A model generated the notes under the pieces. It ran no database searches and was not told the DNA's origin. It saw only the letters and a program-made list of their open reading frames with translations. Shown piece by piece: positions 15,236 to 23,762 of a stretch of DNA of 64,000 nt. The stretch's first letter is position 1; each line of letters begins with the position of its first letter. Both the position numbers and the translations under genes were made by a program. The stretch spans positions 62,001 through 126,000 of the forward strand of contig NZ_FTOM01000004.1 in assembly GCF_900156695.1 (NCBI RefSeq). The letters are read 5' to 3'. The stretch is from Phaeovulum vinaykumarii. Its GTDB lineage: Bacteria > Pseudomonadota > Alphaproteobacteria > Rhodobacterales > Rhodobacteraceae.

Positions 15236-16806
15236 GCCCCGGCCCCTTCCAGATCGGCCACGATGGCGTCGATGGCCCGGCGCAACTCGGCCTGGCGGGC
15301 AACGATGCCTTCGATTTCGGCATTGAGCGCGCGGATATCCACCGCCTCGCGCCGATCCTCCTGCGTGACATAGGACGAGACTGAGATGTTATAGCCGTTT
15401 TCGGCAATCCCTTCATTCTCGACCAGCCGCGCGAAATGGGCCACGTCCTTGCGCTCGGCACAGGCGTCGAGGATGGCTTGCCGATGCTCAGGCCCCAGCC
15501 GGTTCTTGTTGCCGACCCTCGTGAATAGCGCGCTGGCGTCGATGAACAGCGTGGCATTGTCGGATTTCGATTTCTTCAGCACGATGATGCAGGTTGCGAT
15601 CGTGGTGCCAAAGAACAGGTCCGGCGGAAGCTGGATCACCGCATCGACATAGTTGTTGTCGATCAGATATTTGCGGATCTTCTGCTCGGCCCCGCCGCGA
15701 TACAGCACCCCTGGAAACTCGACGATGGCGGCGGTTCCGTTCACAGCCAGCCAAGACAGGATATGCATGGTGAAGGCGAGATCCGCCTTGCTTTTCGGCG
15801 CCAGAACTCCGGCAGGCGCAAAGCGCGGGTCGTTGATCAGCAGCGGATTAGCGTCGCCCGCCCAGCGGATCGAATAGGGCGGATTGGACACGATGGCCTC
15901 GAACGGCTCATCATCCCAATGCGCCGGGTCGGTCAGCGTGTCACCATGGGCGATGTCGAATTTCTCATAGTTCACATCGTGCAGGAACATGTTGATGCGG
16001 CACAGGTTGTAGGTGGTCAGGTTGATCTCCTGCCCAAAGAAACCCTGCCGTACCCGGTCGTGCCCCAGCACCTTGGCGAAGTTCAGTAGCAGGGAACCGG
16101 ACCCGCAGGCCGGATCATAGACCTTGTTCACCTCGGCCTTGCCCAGCACGGTGATGCGGGCCAGCAGCTCGGACACCTCTTGCGGTGTATAGAATTCGCC
16201 CCCCGACTTGCCGGCGGTCGAGGCATACATCTGCATCAGGTATTCATAGGCATCGCCGAACAGATCGATACTGTTGCCTGTGAAGCCGGCGCGCGATAAC
16301 GGCAAATCGCCGATGGCGTCCAAGAGGCCGACCAGCTTTTCGTTGCGCCGGGCAACGGTCGGGCCAAGCTTGCTGCTGTTGACGTCAAGATCGTCGAACA
16401 GCCCCTTGAAGTCGTCTTCGCTGTCGGCACCAAGGGCCGAGCCCTCGATATGGCTGAAAATGCGTTCAAGGGTTTCGTTCAGGTTGGCGTCGTGACGCGC
16501 CCGTGCTCGCACATTGGCGAACAGCTCCGAGGGCAGGATGTAGAAGCCCTTTTCCTTCACGGTCTCCGCGCGGCCGAACTCGGCCTCCGCATCTCCCAGC
16601 TTCGCATAGTCGAAATTCGGGCTGCCCGCGCGGCGCTCCTGTTCGTTCAGATAGCTCGTCAGGTTCTCCGAAATGAAACGGTAGAACAGCATCCCGAGGA
16701 CGTAGCTCTTGAAATCCCACCCATCGACGCTGCCGCGCAGGTCGTTGGCGATGCGCCAGATGGTCTTGTGTAACTCGGCACGTTCGATCCCGCTGGCGTC
16801 ACTCAC
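15232..16806 (-). CDS. hsdM: Type I restriction modification methylase, M subunit
   Basis: This 524-residue HsdM transfers methyl groups from S-adenosylmethionine to adenine. The SAM motif D-P-A-C-G-S-G is at 231-237, the catalytic N-P-P-Y at 308-311, and the E-F-Y-T-P loop before the catalytic core at 204-208. The N-terminal helical domain (residues 10-170) matches type I M subunits. Length fits family IC (about 520). Its stop overlaps the hsdS start by ATGA. A 42-base gap separates it from an orphan Phd-type antitoxin gene in the same direction, which may share its promoter. Confidence 0.96.
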   Translation of the reverse strand: MSDASGIERAELHKTIWRIANDLRGSVDGWDFKSYVLGMLFYRFISENLTSYLNEQERRAGSPNFDYAKLGDAEAEFGRAETVKEKGFYILPSELFANVRARARHDANLNETLERIFSHIEGSALGADSEDDFKGLFDDLDVNSSKLGPTVARRNEKLVGLLDAIGDLPLSRAGFTGNSIDLFGDAYEYLMQMYASTAGKSGGEFYTPQEVSELLARITVLGKAEVNKVYDPACGSGSLLLNFAKVLGHDRVRQGFFGQEINLTTYNLCRINMFLHDVNYEKFDIAHGDTLTDPAHWDDEPFEAIVSNPPYSIRWAGDANPLLINDPRFAPAGVLAPKSKADLAFTMHILSWLAVNGTAAIVEFPGVLYRGGAEQKIRKYLIDNNYVDAVIQLPPDLFFGTTIATCIIVLKKSKSDNATLFIDASALFTRVGNKNRLGPEHRQAILDACAERKDVAHFARLVENEGIAENGYNISVSSYVTQEDRREAVDIRALNAEIEGIVARQAELRRAIDAIVADLEGAGA

Positions 16807-16848
16807 GGCCGGGAACCCACAACTGATGTCGAGCCGAAAGCCCCGCCC

Positions 16849-17028
16849 TTACTTGCTCGACTGATCATTGTGCCCCGCTTCCATTGCCTTCAATCGCTCA
16901 TACTCTTCAACTGCCAGCACGACGACGACCGCCCGGCCATGCTTTTCGACGGTTACGGGTTCAGCCCGCGCCATGTCGATCAGCCTGCCGAAATTATACT
17001 TCGCGTCCTTGGCTGATATTGCCTGCAT
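16849..17028 (-). CDS. Orphan Phd/YefM-family antitoxin-like protein
   Basis: This is a 59-residue protein with the Phd/YefM N-terminal DNA-binding fold: M-Q-A-I-S-A-K-D-A-K, then N-F-G-R-L-I-D-M-A, E-P-V-T-V-E-K-H-G-R-A-V-V-V-V. The start at 17028 has AGGTGG at good spacing. No toxin gene lies on either side: the upstream gene is a divergent GIY-YIG nuclease and the downstream one is hsdM. The antitoxin may have been recruited as a repressor of the restriction operon, or its toxin has been lost. Confidence 0.8.
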   Translation of the reverse strand: MQAISAKDAKYNFGRLIDMARAEPVTVEKHGRAVVVVLAVEEYERLKAMEAGHNDQSSK

Positions 17029-17077
17029 GGTGTACCACCTGCTAACGATCAGGCAATAGTGGCCAAAGTGGCCATGG

Positions 17078-18004
17078 ATGCAAGGCGAATATGTGAAACC
17101 CCGCTCGATCAACATCTTCCTGCTCGACGGCGATCCGAACGGCATTCGGGTGGCGCAGATTTCGATGTCGACGATCCAGGCCATCGCCTTCCGCCGCAAC
17201 CAGCTGCGACGGGTCCGCGAGGCCTTCCCCGAGATCGAGCGGCCCGGCGTGTACATACTGATCGGCGCCGACGAGGACGCGCAGGATCGTCAGCTTTCCT
17301 ACATCGGCGAGTCGGAAGGTGTCGGCGCGCGCCTGTCGTATCACAACTCCAACGAAGGAGGGCGAGACGCCAAGGGTTTCTGGACCGATACGGTCGTCCT
17401 GATCAGCAAGGACGAGAACCTGACCAAGAGCCACGCTCGCTATGTCGAGGCCTGCCTGATCCGCGGCGCAGGAAGCAATCCTCGCTGGACCCTTCCCAAT
17501 ACGCGGACACCCTCCGACGATGCCGGCAAGTTGCCGCTGCCCGACCGTGCCGCCATGAACGAGTTCGTGGATCAGACAAAAACGCTGGTCGGTGCTCTTG
17601 GCTGGGATTTGTTTCGTGAAATCCGGGGGCGCGCCCCGGAACAGGTGCCGGAGCAGGCGTTGCCAACGGCTGAAGCCCACGCGAGCCCTCGCTTTTTCTT
17701 TCGCGGCGAGGGCTTCGCAGCGGAGATGGAGATCGGCCCCTCAGGGGACTTCGTGATCACTGCCGGATCCAAGGCGAGGGTCCGAACGACGAGAACGATA
17801 CCAAGAGGTACGGCCACCCTCAGGAACACCCTCATCGAGAAGGGCGTCCTTCGCGAAGAAGGTGATTTCCTCATCTTCACGAGCGGCTACAGCTTCACAT
17901 CCGCATCTGCCGCAGCTGCGACCGTCATCGGCACGAGCGCAAACGGTCGAATTCTCTGGAAGCTTCCGGACGGACGCACCTACGCGGACTGGGAGGCGAG
18001 CTAA
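17078..18004 (+). CDS. GIY-YIG nuclease family protein with C-terminal DUF4357 domain
   Basis: This is a 308-residue protein from ATG 17078; a GTG at 17093 with AAGG upstream could be the true start (303 residues). The GIY-YIG core shows G-V-Y (57-59), Y-I-G (75-77), Arg85 and a later Glu in A-R-Y-V-E-A. A variable linker follows, then a C-terminal DUF4357-like domain (L-R-N-T-L-I-E-K-G-V-L ... W-K-L-P-D-G-R-T-Y-A-D-W). Such proteins are common beside type I restriction operons and may restrict or repair DNA; the substrate is unknown. It is divergent from the hsd operon and closes the island before tRNA-Ser. Confidence 0.85.
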   Translation: MQGEYVKPRSINIFLLDGDPNGIRVAQISMSTIQAIAFRRNQLRRVREAFPEIERPGVYILIGADEDAQDRQLSYIGESEGVGARLSYHNSNEGGRDAKGFWTDTVVLISKDENLTKSHARYVEACLIRGAGSNPRWTLPNTRTPSDDAGKLPLPDRAAMNEFVDQTKTLVGALGWDLFREIRGRAPEQVPEQALPTAEAHASPRFFFRGEGFAAEMEIGPSGDFVITAGSKARVRTTRTIPRGTATLRNTLIEKGVLREEGDFLIFTSGYSFTSASAAAATVIGTSANGRILWKLPDGRTYADWEAS

Positions 18005-18303
18005 GACATCGCGACAGGAACGGTTGGCTGAAGGCGGCGGAGTCCGATTTCTGTTCCTTCTGTAGCGCGCCCCTGAAATCGAAGTGCTCAGCTGCGTGGC
18101 TTAGAAAGCATAGCGTTTTTAGTGGCTTGCAAGAAATTCACCAAATTCGTGCAGTCAACAGGTCCGGAGAATATCGGCCCTGAGAGACCGCTTCCACGCC
18201 TCCTCGCGCCGGAGCCAGTGCTCGGCCCCACCCGCATAACCCTCGAAAACAACGGAAAAATCCGGCCACGGCCGGATCGAGAGAACACTTTCACAGGGGC
18301 AAG
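18005..18303. other. Island edge, no gene seen
   Basis: About 300 bases lie between the GIY-YIG gene and tRNA-Ser. There is no convincing coding sequence. The stretch is lower in GC than the core and probably contains the island-chromosome junction, though I could not find a paired repeat for an attachment site inside the window. Confidence 0.5.
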
Positions 18304-18393
18304 TGGCGGAGACGAAGGGATTCGAACCCTCGAGACGGTTTCCCGCCTGCACCCTTAGCAGGGGTGTGCCTTCGACCACTCGGCCACGTCTCC
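18304..18393 (-). tRNA. tRNA-Ser (anticodon GCU)
   Basis: The minus strand gives a complete class II tRNA: a 7-bp acceptor stem GGAGACG paired with CGTCTCC, discriminator G and encoded CCA at 18304-18306. The anticodon loop reads C-T-G-C-T-A-A (anticodon GCU, serine AGC/AGU), there is a long variable arm, and the T-loop is G-G-T-T-C-G-A-A-T-C-C. Its 3' end faces the accessory region, which suggests the tRNA marks the island boundary. Confidence 0.95.
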
Positions 18394-18905
18394 GCTGACC
18401 CGTATATTCATCAAGTGACGGGCGAACAAGCACTTTTTGATGAACGCGTGCCAGCGAAGACAAGCGCATGATTTCGCGGGCTTTCGCGCGGCGGGGGATG
18501 CCATGCGACGTCTGCCTCGTCGGGCGTACTGGGAGACGGCCCCCTGCCCCGCGTCCGGAAACGCCGCTCCAGCCGGGGCCGGTGTTGTCTTTCACTTTTC
18601 CCGTAACGCCCTTTCGTGGGCTTTGTTACCGGAAGTGATCAGCAGTCCCCACACTATCCCGGACAGTTCTGGGACGTTCTGGCCGGAACGAAATGAGCCC
18701 TCGGAAGGTGCGGGGTGTGGGGAAAACACCCCACACCTTGGCCGAACCCCATATTGATTTCATTTAATAATTTCGTGACACAGGATTTTGCAGTCGGCGC
18801 TTCCCCCCCGCTTTCCGGCATTCTGCAACAAACCCGGCGAAATAGAAACACCGTAACCCACTGAAAAATTAATAAAAATCTCGGAAACAACCGCAATGAA
18901 AGCCG
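18394..18905. other. Non-coding stretch between tRNA-Ser and the IS remnant
   Basis: About 510 bases without a plausible gene. It includes the promoter side of tRNA-Ser and an AT-richer patch near 18755-18880. Short frames on both strands lack codon bias and ribosome sites. It may be decayed mobile DNA adjoining the transposase remnant. Confidence 0.5.
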
Positions 18906-19255
18906 TCAGCCGACAAGGCTCAGGACACATAGCCAATAGATGACGGTTGCGGCGAGAGCGATGGCAGAGAAGAAGGCCTTTGGGCATCGGTCGTATCTGG
19001 TTGCGACACGGCGCCAGGCCGGCCATCATCTGAGCAAAGATGCCCGTGTCGCGCCACCGCTTCCAGCGGTTGTGGAGCGTCTTATGCGGACCATATTCTT
19101 TTCGGCGCATCCCGCCAGCGTAAGCCATTGTGGTTGATGAAGATAATCCCGCTCCGAACGCGCCGGTCGTCAACGCGTGGCTTTCCGTGGGACTTCGGGA
19201 AACAGGGTTCCAAACGCGCCATCTGCGCATCGGTCAGCCAGAAGAGATCAGGCAT
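18906..19255 (-). pseudogene. Internally deleted IS5-family (IS427-type) transposase
   Basis: The N-terminal part from 19255 reads M-P-D-L-F-W-L-T-D-A-Q-M-A-R-L then N-G-L-R-W-R-D-A-P-K, the standard IS5-type start. After an AAAA run (19099-19102) the frame shifts to give E-Y-G-P-H-K-T-L-H-N-R-W-K-R-W; a shift there is probably programmed in this group. Near 19010-19020 the sequence jumps to the C-terminal end R-R-V-A-T-R-Y-D-R-C-P-K, ending A-A-T-V-I-Y-W-L. The catalytic DDE core, roughly 500 bases, is missing. The element cannot make active transposase. Confidence 0.85.
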
Positions 19256-19309
19256 GTCACCGCTCGTTTTGCGAACGCTGAATCATCCTCTCCAGCCGAA
19301 ATCAATGGG

Positions 19310-19819
19310 CCCTGAGCCTAAGCTCCGGGACGCCCGCCCCAGTCGGTGACGAAAGGGGCGCGCGCCCTGCCCCGCCAAGAGCCGACCACGGGGCCGCATG
19401 CGTGGCGCTCGGGTGACGACGAATCGACCGACGGAAGACCGAGTCGCGGCGGCGCCGACGGCGGGCTGCGCGGGTTCGGTGGAAATGCCCTGAATTGCAG
19501 GGCGCCCCCGCGCCACGGCCCGATTTCGGTCCTCTTGGTTAATTATGTCTTAACACGCGCAAGCTCTGGCGGCGCCCGTCTGTCAAGCCCAGCCGGCAGA
19601 TTTTCGGCAAAAATCCCGCAACATACTGATTTAAAACATTGTTTACAAAAGGAGATCAATCAGGGGTGATGCGCAGGAATTGTTTACCTTGATTAACGCC
19701 GCATTAAGCAATGTGGAGCCGAATTCTTGGTTACTCCATCTTTATGCCCATCGGCGACAGTTAACTGTGTCCATCAGGCCTTGGCAGAGGCTCGGGACGG
19801 ACACGGAAAGGAACCGGAC
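19310..19819. other. Non-coding region upstream of the 19820 gene
   Basis: Between the transposase remnant and the next gene lie about 510 bases. The last 280 are unusually AT-rich for this genome (runs such as GTTAATTATG and TTTAAAACATTG) and likely carry the promoter of the gene at 19820. No open frame there has a credible start. Confidence 0.5.
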
Positions 19820-20320
19820 ATGGAAATGGTTGGCAACATCACCGAAGCGATGAAAACCGCGCAGCTCGATCAGGTCGTCGAGATCGAGGACGAAGGCCCC
19901 TACGCGCAGCTTCCCCTGACGGAGATCATCGCCCGTCATCAGTTCATCGAACATCAATGCGATACAATCCTGGCCGAACAGGAAGACCTGTCGCGCGCCT
20001 ATTATGCCCGCATCGGCCGCGCGCATTCCGAAGCGATGAAGGCGGCCGAGGGGCGCACCACGCTGCCGCGCCTGTTTCACGACCCCGCGGCCCCCGAGCT
20101 GCTGGAGATCGAGGAGCTGGAAGGCGAGATCCGCATCTATCGCTTCCAGCTGCAAACCGTGCAGAACGTGATCTTCGAGACCGAGCCGCAAACCGTCAAC
20201 GAGGCGGTGGCCAAGCTGAAATTCCTGTCGCGGGCGATGGCCGACGGCGTGGATTTCGAAGTCGACTACTTTGCCTACATGATCGAGGAATGCGCCGATA
20301 TCATCGGCATGAAACGCTGA
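19820..20320 (+). CDS. Conserved alphaproteobacterial protein of unknown function
   Basis: This is a 166-residue, mostly helical and acidic protein. The ATG at 19820 has GGAAAGGAA upstream and is preferred to the farther in-frame start. No domain is recognised; long helices around E-I-I-A-R-H-Q-F-I-E-H-Q and E-I-E-E-L-E-G-E-I-R-I-Y suggest a helical bundle or coiled coil. There is no signal peptide or membrane segment, so it is cytoplasmic. It is convergent with the RTX protein gene and monocistronic. Confidence 0.65.
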   Translation: MEMVGNITEAMKTAQLDQVVEIEDEGPYAQLPLTEIIARHQFIEHQCDTILAEQEDLSRAYYARIGRAHSEAMKAAEGRTTLPRLFHDPAAPELLEIEELEGEIRIYRFQLQTVQNVIFETEPQTVNEAVAKLKFLSRAMADGVDFEVDYFAYMIEECADIIGMKR

Positions 20321-20434
20321 TCTGCCGTCCGGTTTCGCTGCACGCACCCCGAGGATCGCGCTTGGGGGCGTGCCGCCCGGAGCCCGCCTGACGGCCTGCG
20401 CAGACGCCGCGCGCCCTGATGGATGGGCTGCGCC

Positions 20435-23413
20435 TCAGATCAGGAATTCGGCTGAAAATCCGGCCAGATCCACCCCTTCGAAGAGAATCGTGTCGCCATC
20501 CGCCAGGGTCAGGCGCAACCCGCCGGAGATTTCGGCCAGCTGCACCGCATCCCCCTGGCGCGCCAGATACTGCGCGCCCGCCACACCGTCGAAGCGCAGC
20601 CCGTCTTCGCCAAGCGTGAAGTCGTGCACCACGGTCTCGGAATGCCGATCCGCGCGATTGCGACCGAAATCGAACACATCCGCGCCCGCGCCCCCCGTCG
20701 CCCGGTGATTGCCCCCCGAAGACAGGTCGAGCGCCAGCAGATCGTCGCCCGCCCCCCCGTCCAGAAGGCTGTCGTGGCGCCCCGAGGCAATCGTGTCATT
20801 GCCGGCGCCGCCGAACAGGCTGTTGTGGCCGGAGTTTCCGAAGATCTCGTCGTTACCGGCCCCGCCGTCGACCGTGTCGGCACCGCCGCGCGCGCTGATC
20901 AGGTCGTTGCCGGTGCCGCCGCGGATCACATCGTCGCCGGCGTCGCCCACGATGGTATCATCGCCCGCGCCGCCCAGGATGGTATCGGCCCCCTCGGTCC
21001 CGATCAGGAAGTCGCTGACCTGCGAGGCCGCGTGCCCGTCGATGCCCACGAAGACCTGAGTTAGCCGATCTTCGTCGGACAAGCTGGCCGCGACATGCGG
21101 GGCGATCCCCAGATGGAGCGCAAGATCGGCAAAGTCCATACCCTGAAAATACACTGTGTTCGCGGTGTCGAAGGTCATGATCACGCCGTCGGACATGGCC
21201 AGGAAGCCCAGCGTGCCGGCGGCCAGCCCCTGGGCCACGGCGGCGGCCAGCGGCACGCCGTCGATGCTCAGAAGATCGGTGCCGATCTCGAAATCGCGGA
21301 TCGTGACCAGCGCGGCGCGTTCGTAGGTTGCGCCGATCAGATCGAAGCGATCCGCGCCCCCGCCCCCCGTCACGACATGCCCCGCCCCGCGCACCAGCGA
21401 CAGGACGAAGGTGTCGTCGCCGTCGCCGCCATCGGCGGTGGAGGCGCTGCGGCTGAGGACAAGCATGTCATCGCCCGCGCCGCCGATCAGCGTGTCGTGG
21501 CCGAGATCGGCAAACAGCGTGTCCTGCCCTTCGCCGCCCAGGATCGTGTCATCGCCGCCGCCGCCATAGATGCTGTCGTCGCCCGCACTGCCGTCGATGA
21601 GTTCGGCGTCATCGCCCCCGCGAAACCGATCGTTGCCGACATCAAGGATCACGCTGGGCGGCCCAGCCGGCCCGATCCCCAGGGTTTCCCAGGTGGCCGG
21701 CACGTCCCCGCCGCCCGGCCCGACCTCGATCCCGGGGTTGAGGGCGAAGAAATCGAGCAGCGTCACCGATCCGTCGCGCAGCATCACCTGAAGGTCATCG
21801 GCGCGGCCGATGCCGGTGGCGTCGAGACGCGCGCCGATCTGGGCCAGCTGCACAGGGTCGAGAACACTGCCCTCGAATATCAGCCGGTCGCCTTCGCTGA
21901 TGCGGAAATCAACGATGGTATCCGCCCCGCCCGAACCGATGACGAAGTCATCCGCCCCCGCCTGTCCGTTGAGCTGGTCATCGCCCGCGCCGCCGTCCAG
22001 AACGTCATCGCCGTCCCCGCCGAACAGATGGTCGGCGCCCGCACCCCCGTCCAGCGTGTCGCTGCCATATTGGCCATAGAGATGGTCATCCCCGCCCAGC
22101 CCGCGCAACACATCCGCGCCATGCCCGCCATAGGCAAAGTCGTTGGTGTCATCATGGCCGAGAATCACGTCGTTGCCGTCATATCCGAACCCGAAACCCA
22201 CCCCCTGCACCGCATCGAATTGCAGCGCGGGCGCCTGATAGGCTTCGTTGCGGACGCGCCCGGCGACGATGTCGGTCACGATCACCTCGTCGCCGGCATG
22301 TTCGGCGGGGCGTTCGTCCAGCGAATAGAGGTTCAGCCCATGCGCCAGCGAATTGGCATGCAGATAGCGCAGCCCGCCGTCGGGGTCGATCACGACAAAG
22401 TTCGACCCGCCCGTCTCGACCCCCGGAAACCAGGTGCCGCCGATCCCCTGTTCGGCCAGCCATTCGTAGCTGCGCGCGAAAAGGAAGGTCGCCCCGTCGC
22501 GTTCGGCCGGGTTGTCGGCCAGCGCGCCATTGGCGTTGGTTTCGGTGATCAGCACATCATCGGCGCCCAGCGCCGCGTAATGCGCCGCCAGCAGCGCATC
22601 CAGCGCGTCGCTGGTTTCGGCCGCGCCCGTCCCCGCCCAGCCGGGATAGAGATGCGAGGACCACACCAGATCATCGCCGATCTGCGCGCGCAGATAATCA
22701 ATCGCGCTGAGCCCGCCCAGATTGCCGGCCTCCAGCTCGTCGAAACGCGCCGAATAGCGCCAGCCGCCGACCAGGATGCGGGCATCGGTGCGCGCGTCGA
22801 TCAGGTCGGCCAGCGCCGCCATCTGCCGGGCGTAAAGCTCAAGGAACCGGTCGCCGCCCGCCGCGCCGTCCAGATCGGCGCCGCGCGCATAGGTGGCCGG
22901 TTCGTTGACCAGCTCGCAGCCCCAGACGGCGTCGGCGACATCGGGATTGGCGTCCAGCCAGTCCATCATCGCGCCCCAGGCGCCTTCCATGCCGGCATAG
23001 ATATCGCCGCTCAGCGCCTCATGGATCTGATCGGCATCGACCCCGCCTTCGGCGCCATAGCGCTGGGCATCGCCCCCGGCATAGACGAAGATGACCTGAA
23101 AGCCCTGTTCCGCGGCGGCATGCAGGAAGCGTTCGTATTGTTCGTGCAGCGCGCCGGTCTCGTCGAAGGAATATTGGTTGAAGGGCAGCCGCAGCGTATT
23201 GACGAGCGGCAGCGCCTCGCGCAGGCGGGCGGCGAATTGCTCGGGGTTGCCGTCCATGCCCAGCGGGATGGTCTGGAATTCGGAATGCCACAGGTAATAG
23301 CGCGAATCCGCAGCCCGATTGGCATCATAGGTGCCCGCCAGACGATCCAGCGCCACCTGGTCTTCGGCCCAGACCTGAAGATTGATCGCATTGATCCCCG
23401 CCGTCGCCGACAT
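20435..23413 (-). CDS. RTX calcium-binding protein with N-terminal GH5-like glycosidase domain
   Basis: This is a 992-residue protein starting at 23413 after AAAGGGG. Residues 1-370 resemble a glycoside hydrolase 5 barrel: N-E-P with the acid/base Glu171, H-L-Y-P near 254-257, and the nucleophile Glu291 in I-T-E-T, plus Trp328. Three blocks of RTX nonapeptides (G-G-x-G-x-D) follow, at about 430-530, 590-660 and 800-940. There is no N-terminal signal peptide, as expected for a type I secretion substrate whose signal is C-terminal. It probably acts outside the cell on a mannan- or glucan-type polymer; the sugar is not predictable. No type I exporter is in the window. Confidence 0.85.
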   Translation of the reverse strand: MSATAGINAINLQVWAEDQVALDRLAGTYDANRAADSRYYLWHSEFQTIPLGMDGNPEQFAARLREALPLVNTLRLPFNQYSFDETGALHEQYERFLHAAAEQGFQVIFVYAGGDAQRYGAEGGVDADQIHEALSGDIYAGMEGAWGAMMDWLDANPDVADAVWGCELVNEPATYARGADLDGAAGGDRFLELYARQMAALADLIDARTDARILVGGWRYSARFDELEAGNLGGLSAIDYLRAQIGDDLVWSSHLYPGWAGTGAAETSDALDALLAAHYAALGADDVLITETNANGALADNPAERDGATFLFARSYEWLAEQGIGGTWFPGVETGGSNFVVIDPDGGLRYLHANSLAHGLNLYSLDERPAEHAGDEVIVTDIVAGRVRNEAYQAPALQFDAVQGVGFGFGYDGNDVILGHDDTNDFAYGGHGADVLRGLGGDDHLYGQYGSDTLDGGAGADHLFGGDGDDVLDGGAGDDQLNGQAGADDFVIGSGGADTIVDFRISEGDRLIFEGSVLDPVQLAQIGARLDATGIGRADDLQVMLRDGSVTLLDFFALNPGIEVGPGGGDVPATWETLGIGPAGPPSVILDVGNDRFRGGDDAELIDGSAGDDSIYGGGGDDTILGGEGQDTLFADLGHDTLIGGAGDDMLVLSRSASTADGGDGDDTFVLSLVRGAGHVVTGGGGADRFDLIGATYERAALVTIRDFEIGTDLLSIDGVPLAAAVAQGLAAGTLGFLAMSDGVIMTFDTANTVYFQGMDFADLALHLGIAPHVAASLSDEDRLTQVFVGIDGHAASQVSDFLIGTEGADTILGGAGDDTIVGDAGDDVIRGGTGNDLISARGGADTVDGGAGNDEIFGNSGHNSLFGGAGNDTIASGRHDSLLDGGAGDDLLALDLSSGGNHRATGGAGADVFDFGRNRADRHSETVVHDFTLGEDGLRFDGVAGAQYLARQGDAVQLAEISGGLRLTLADGDTILFEGVDLAGFSAEFLI

Positions 23414-23762
23414 TCCAACCCCTTTCGTGCAAGCTGACCGGACATGAAAACCCAGCGGATCCGCGGCCCGATCCGCGCTTCCGAGACTCGGACAAAAGTG
23501 CAAACAAATTCGAAACCACGACGGGGCCAGCGGCTATGATGGCGCGATCGTGTAGAGAGGCTGCGCGGGGGGATATGGGCGCCGCGCCGGGGTATAAGGG
23601 GCACGAGCCCCCGCCCCGCGAGGGCGTCGGGCGGGGGCTGTCCAGGCCCCGGAAGGGCAGATGAAGAACCGCCTCCAAGGGGGTGGAAACACGACACAAC
23701 AAAGGCGCGAAAGCGGCCACGGAACGACGGATGCAGGGCATGGTGACACAGGAGAAGACGCG
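23414..23762. other. Divergent promoter region
   Basis: About 350 bases separate the RTX gene from the patatin gene, which are divergent. The region should hold both promoters. Apart from a GC-rich middle (23570-23660) I see no repeat, RNA or credible small gene. Confidence 0.5.

Noticed and set aside
18747-19307. Possible terminal inverted repeats of the IS remnant (ATTGATTTC at both sides)
   Set aside because: Only nine bases match, the left copy lies too far from the transposase stop, and no target duplication is seen.
20435-22250. Short repeats in the RTX gene that resemble a repeat array or CRISPR
   Set aside because: The periodicity is 27 bases and encodes G-G-x-G-x-D-x-x-x; the units are diverged and in frame, so they are calcium-binding repeats.
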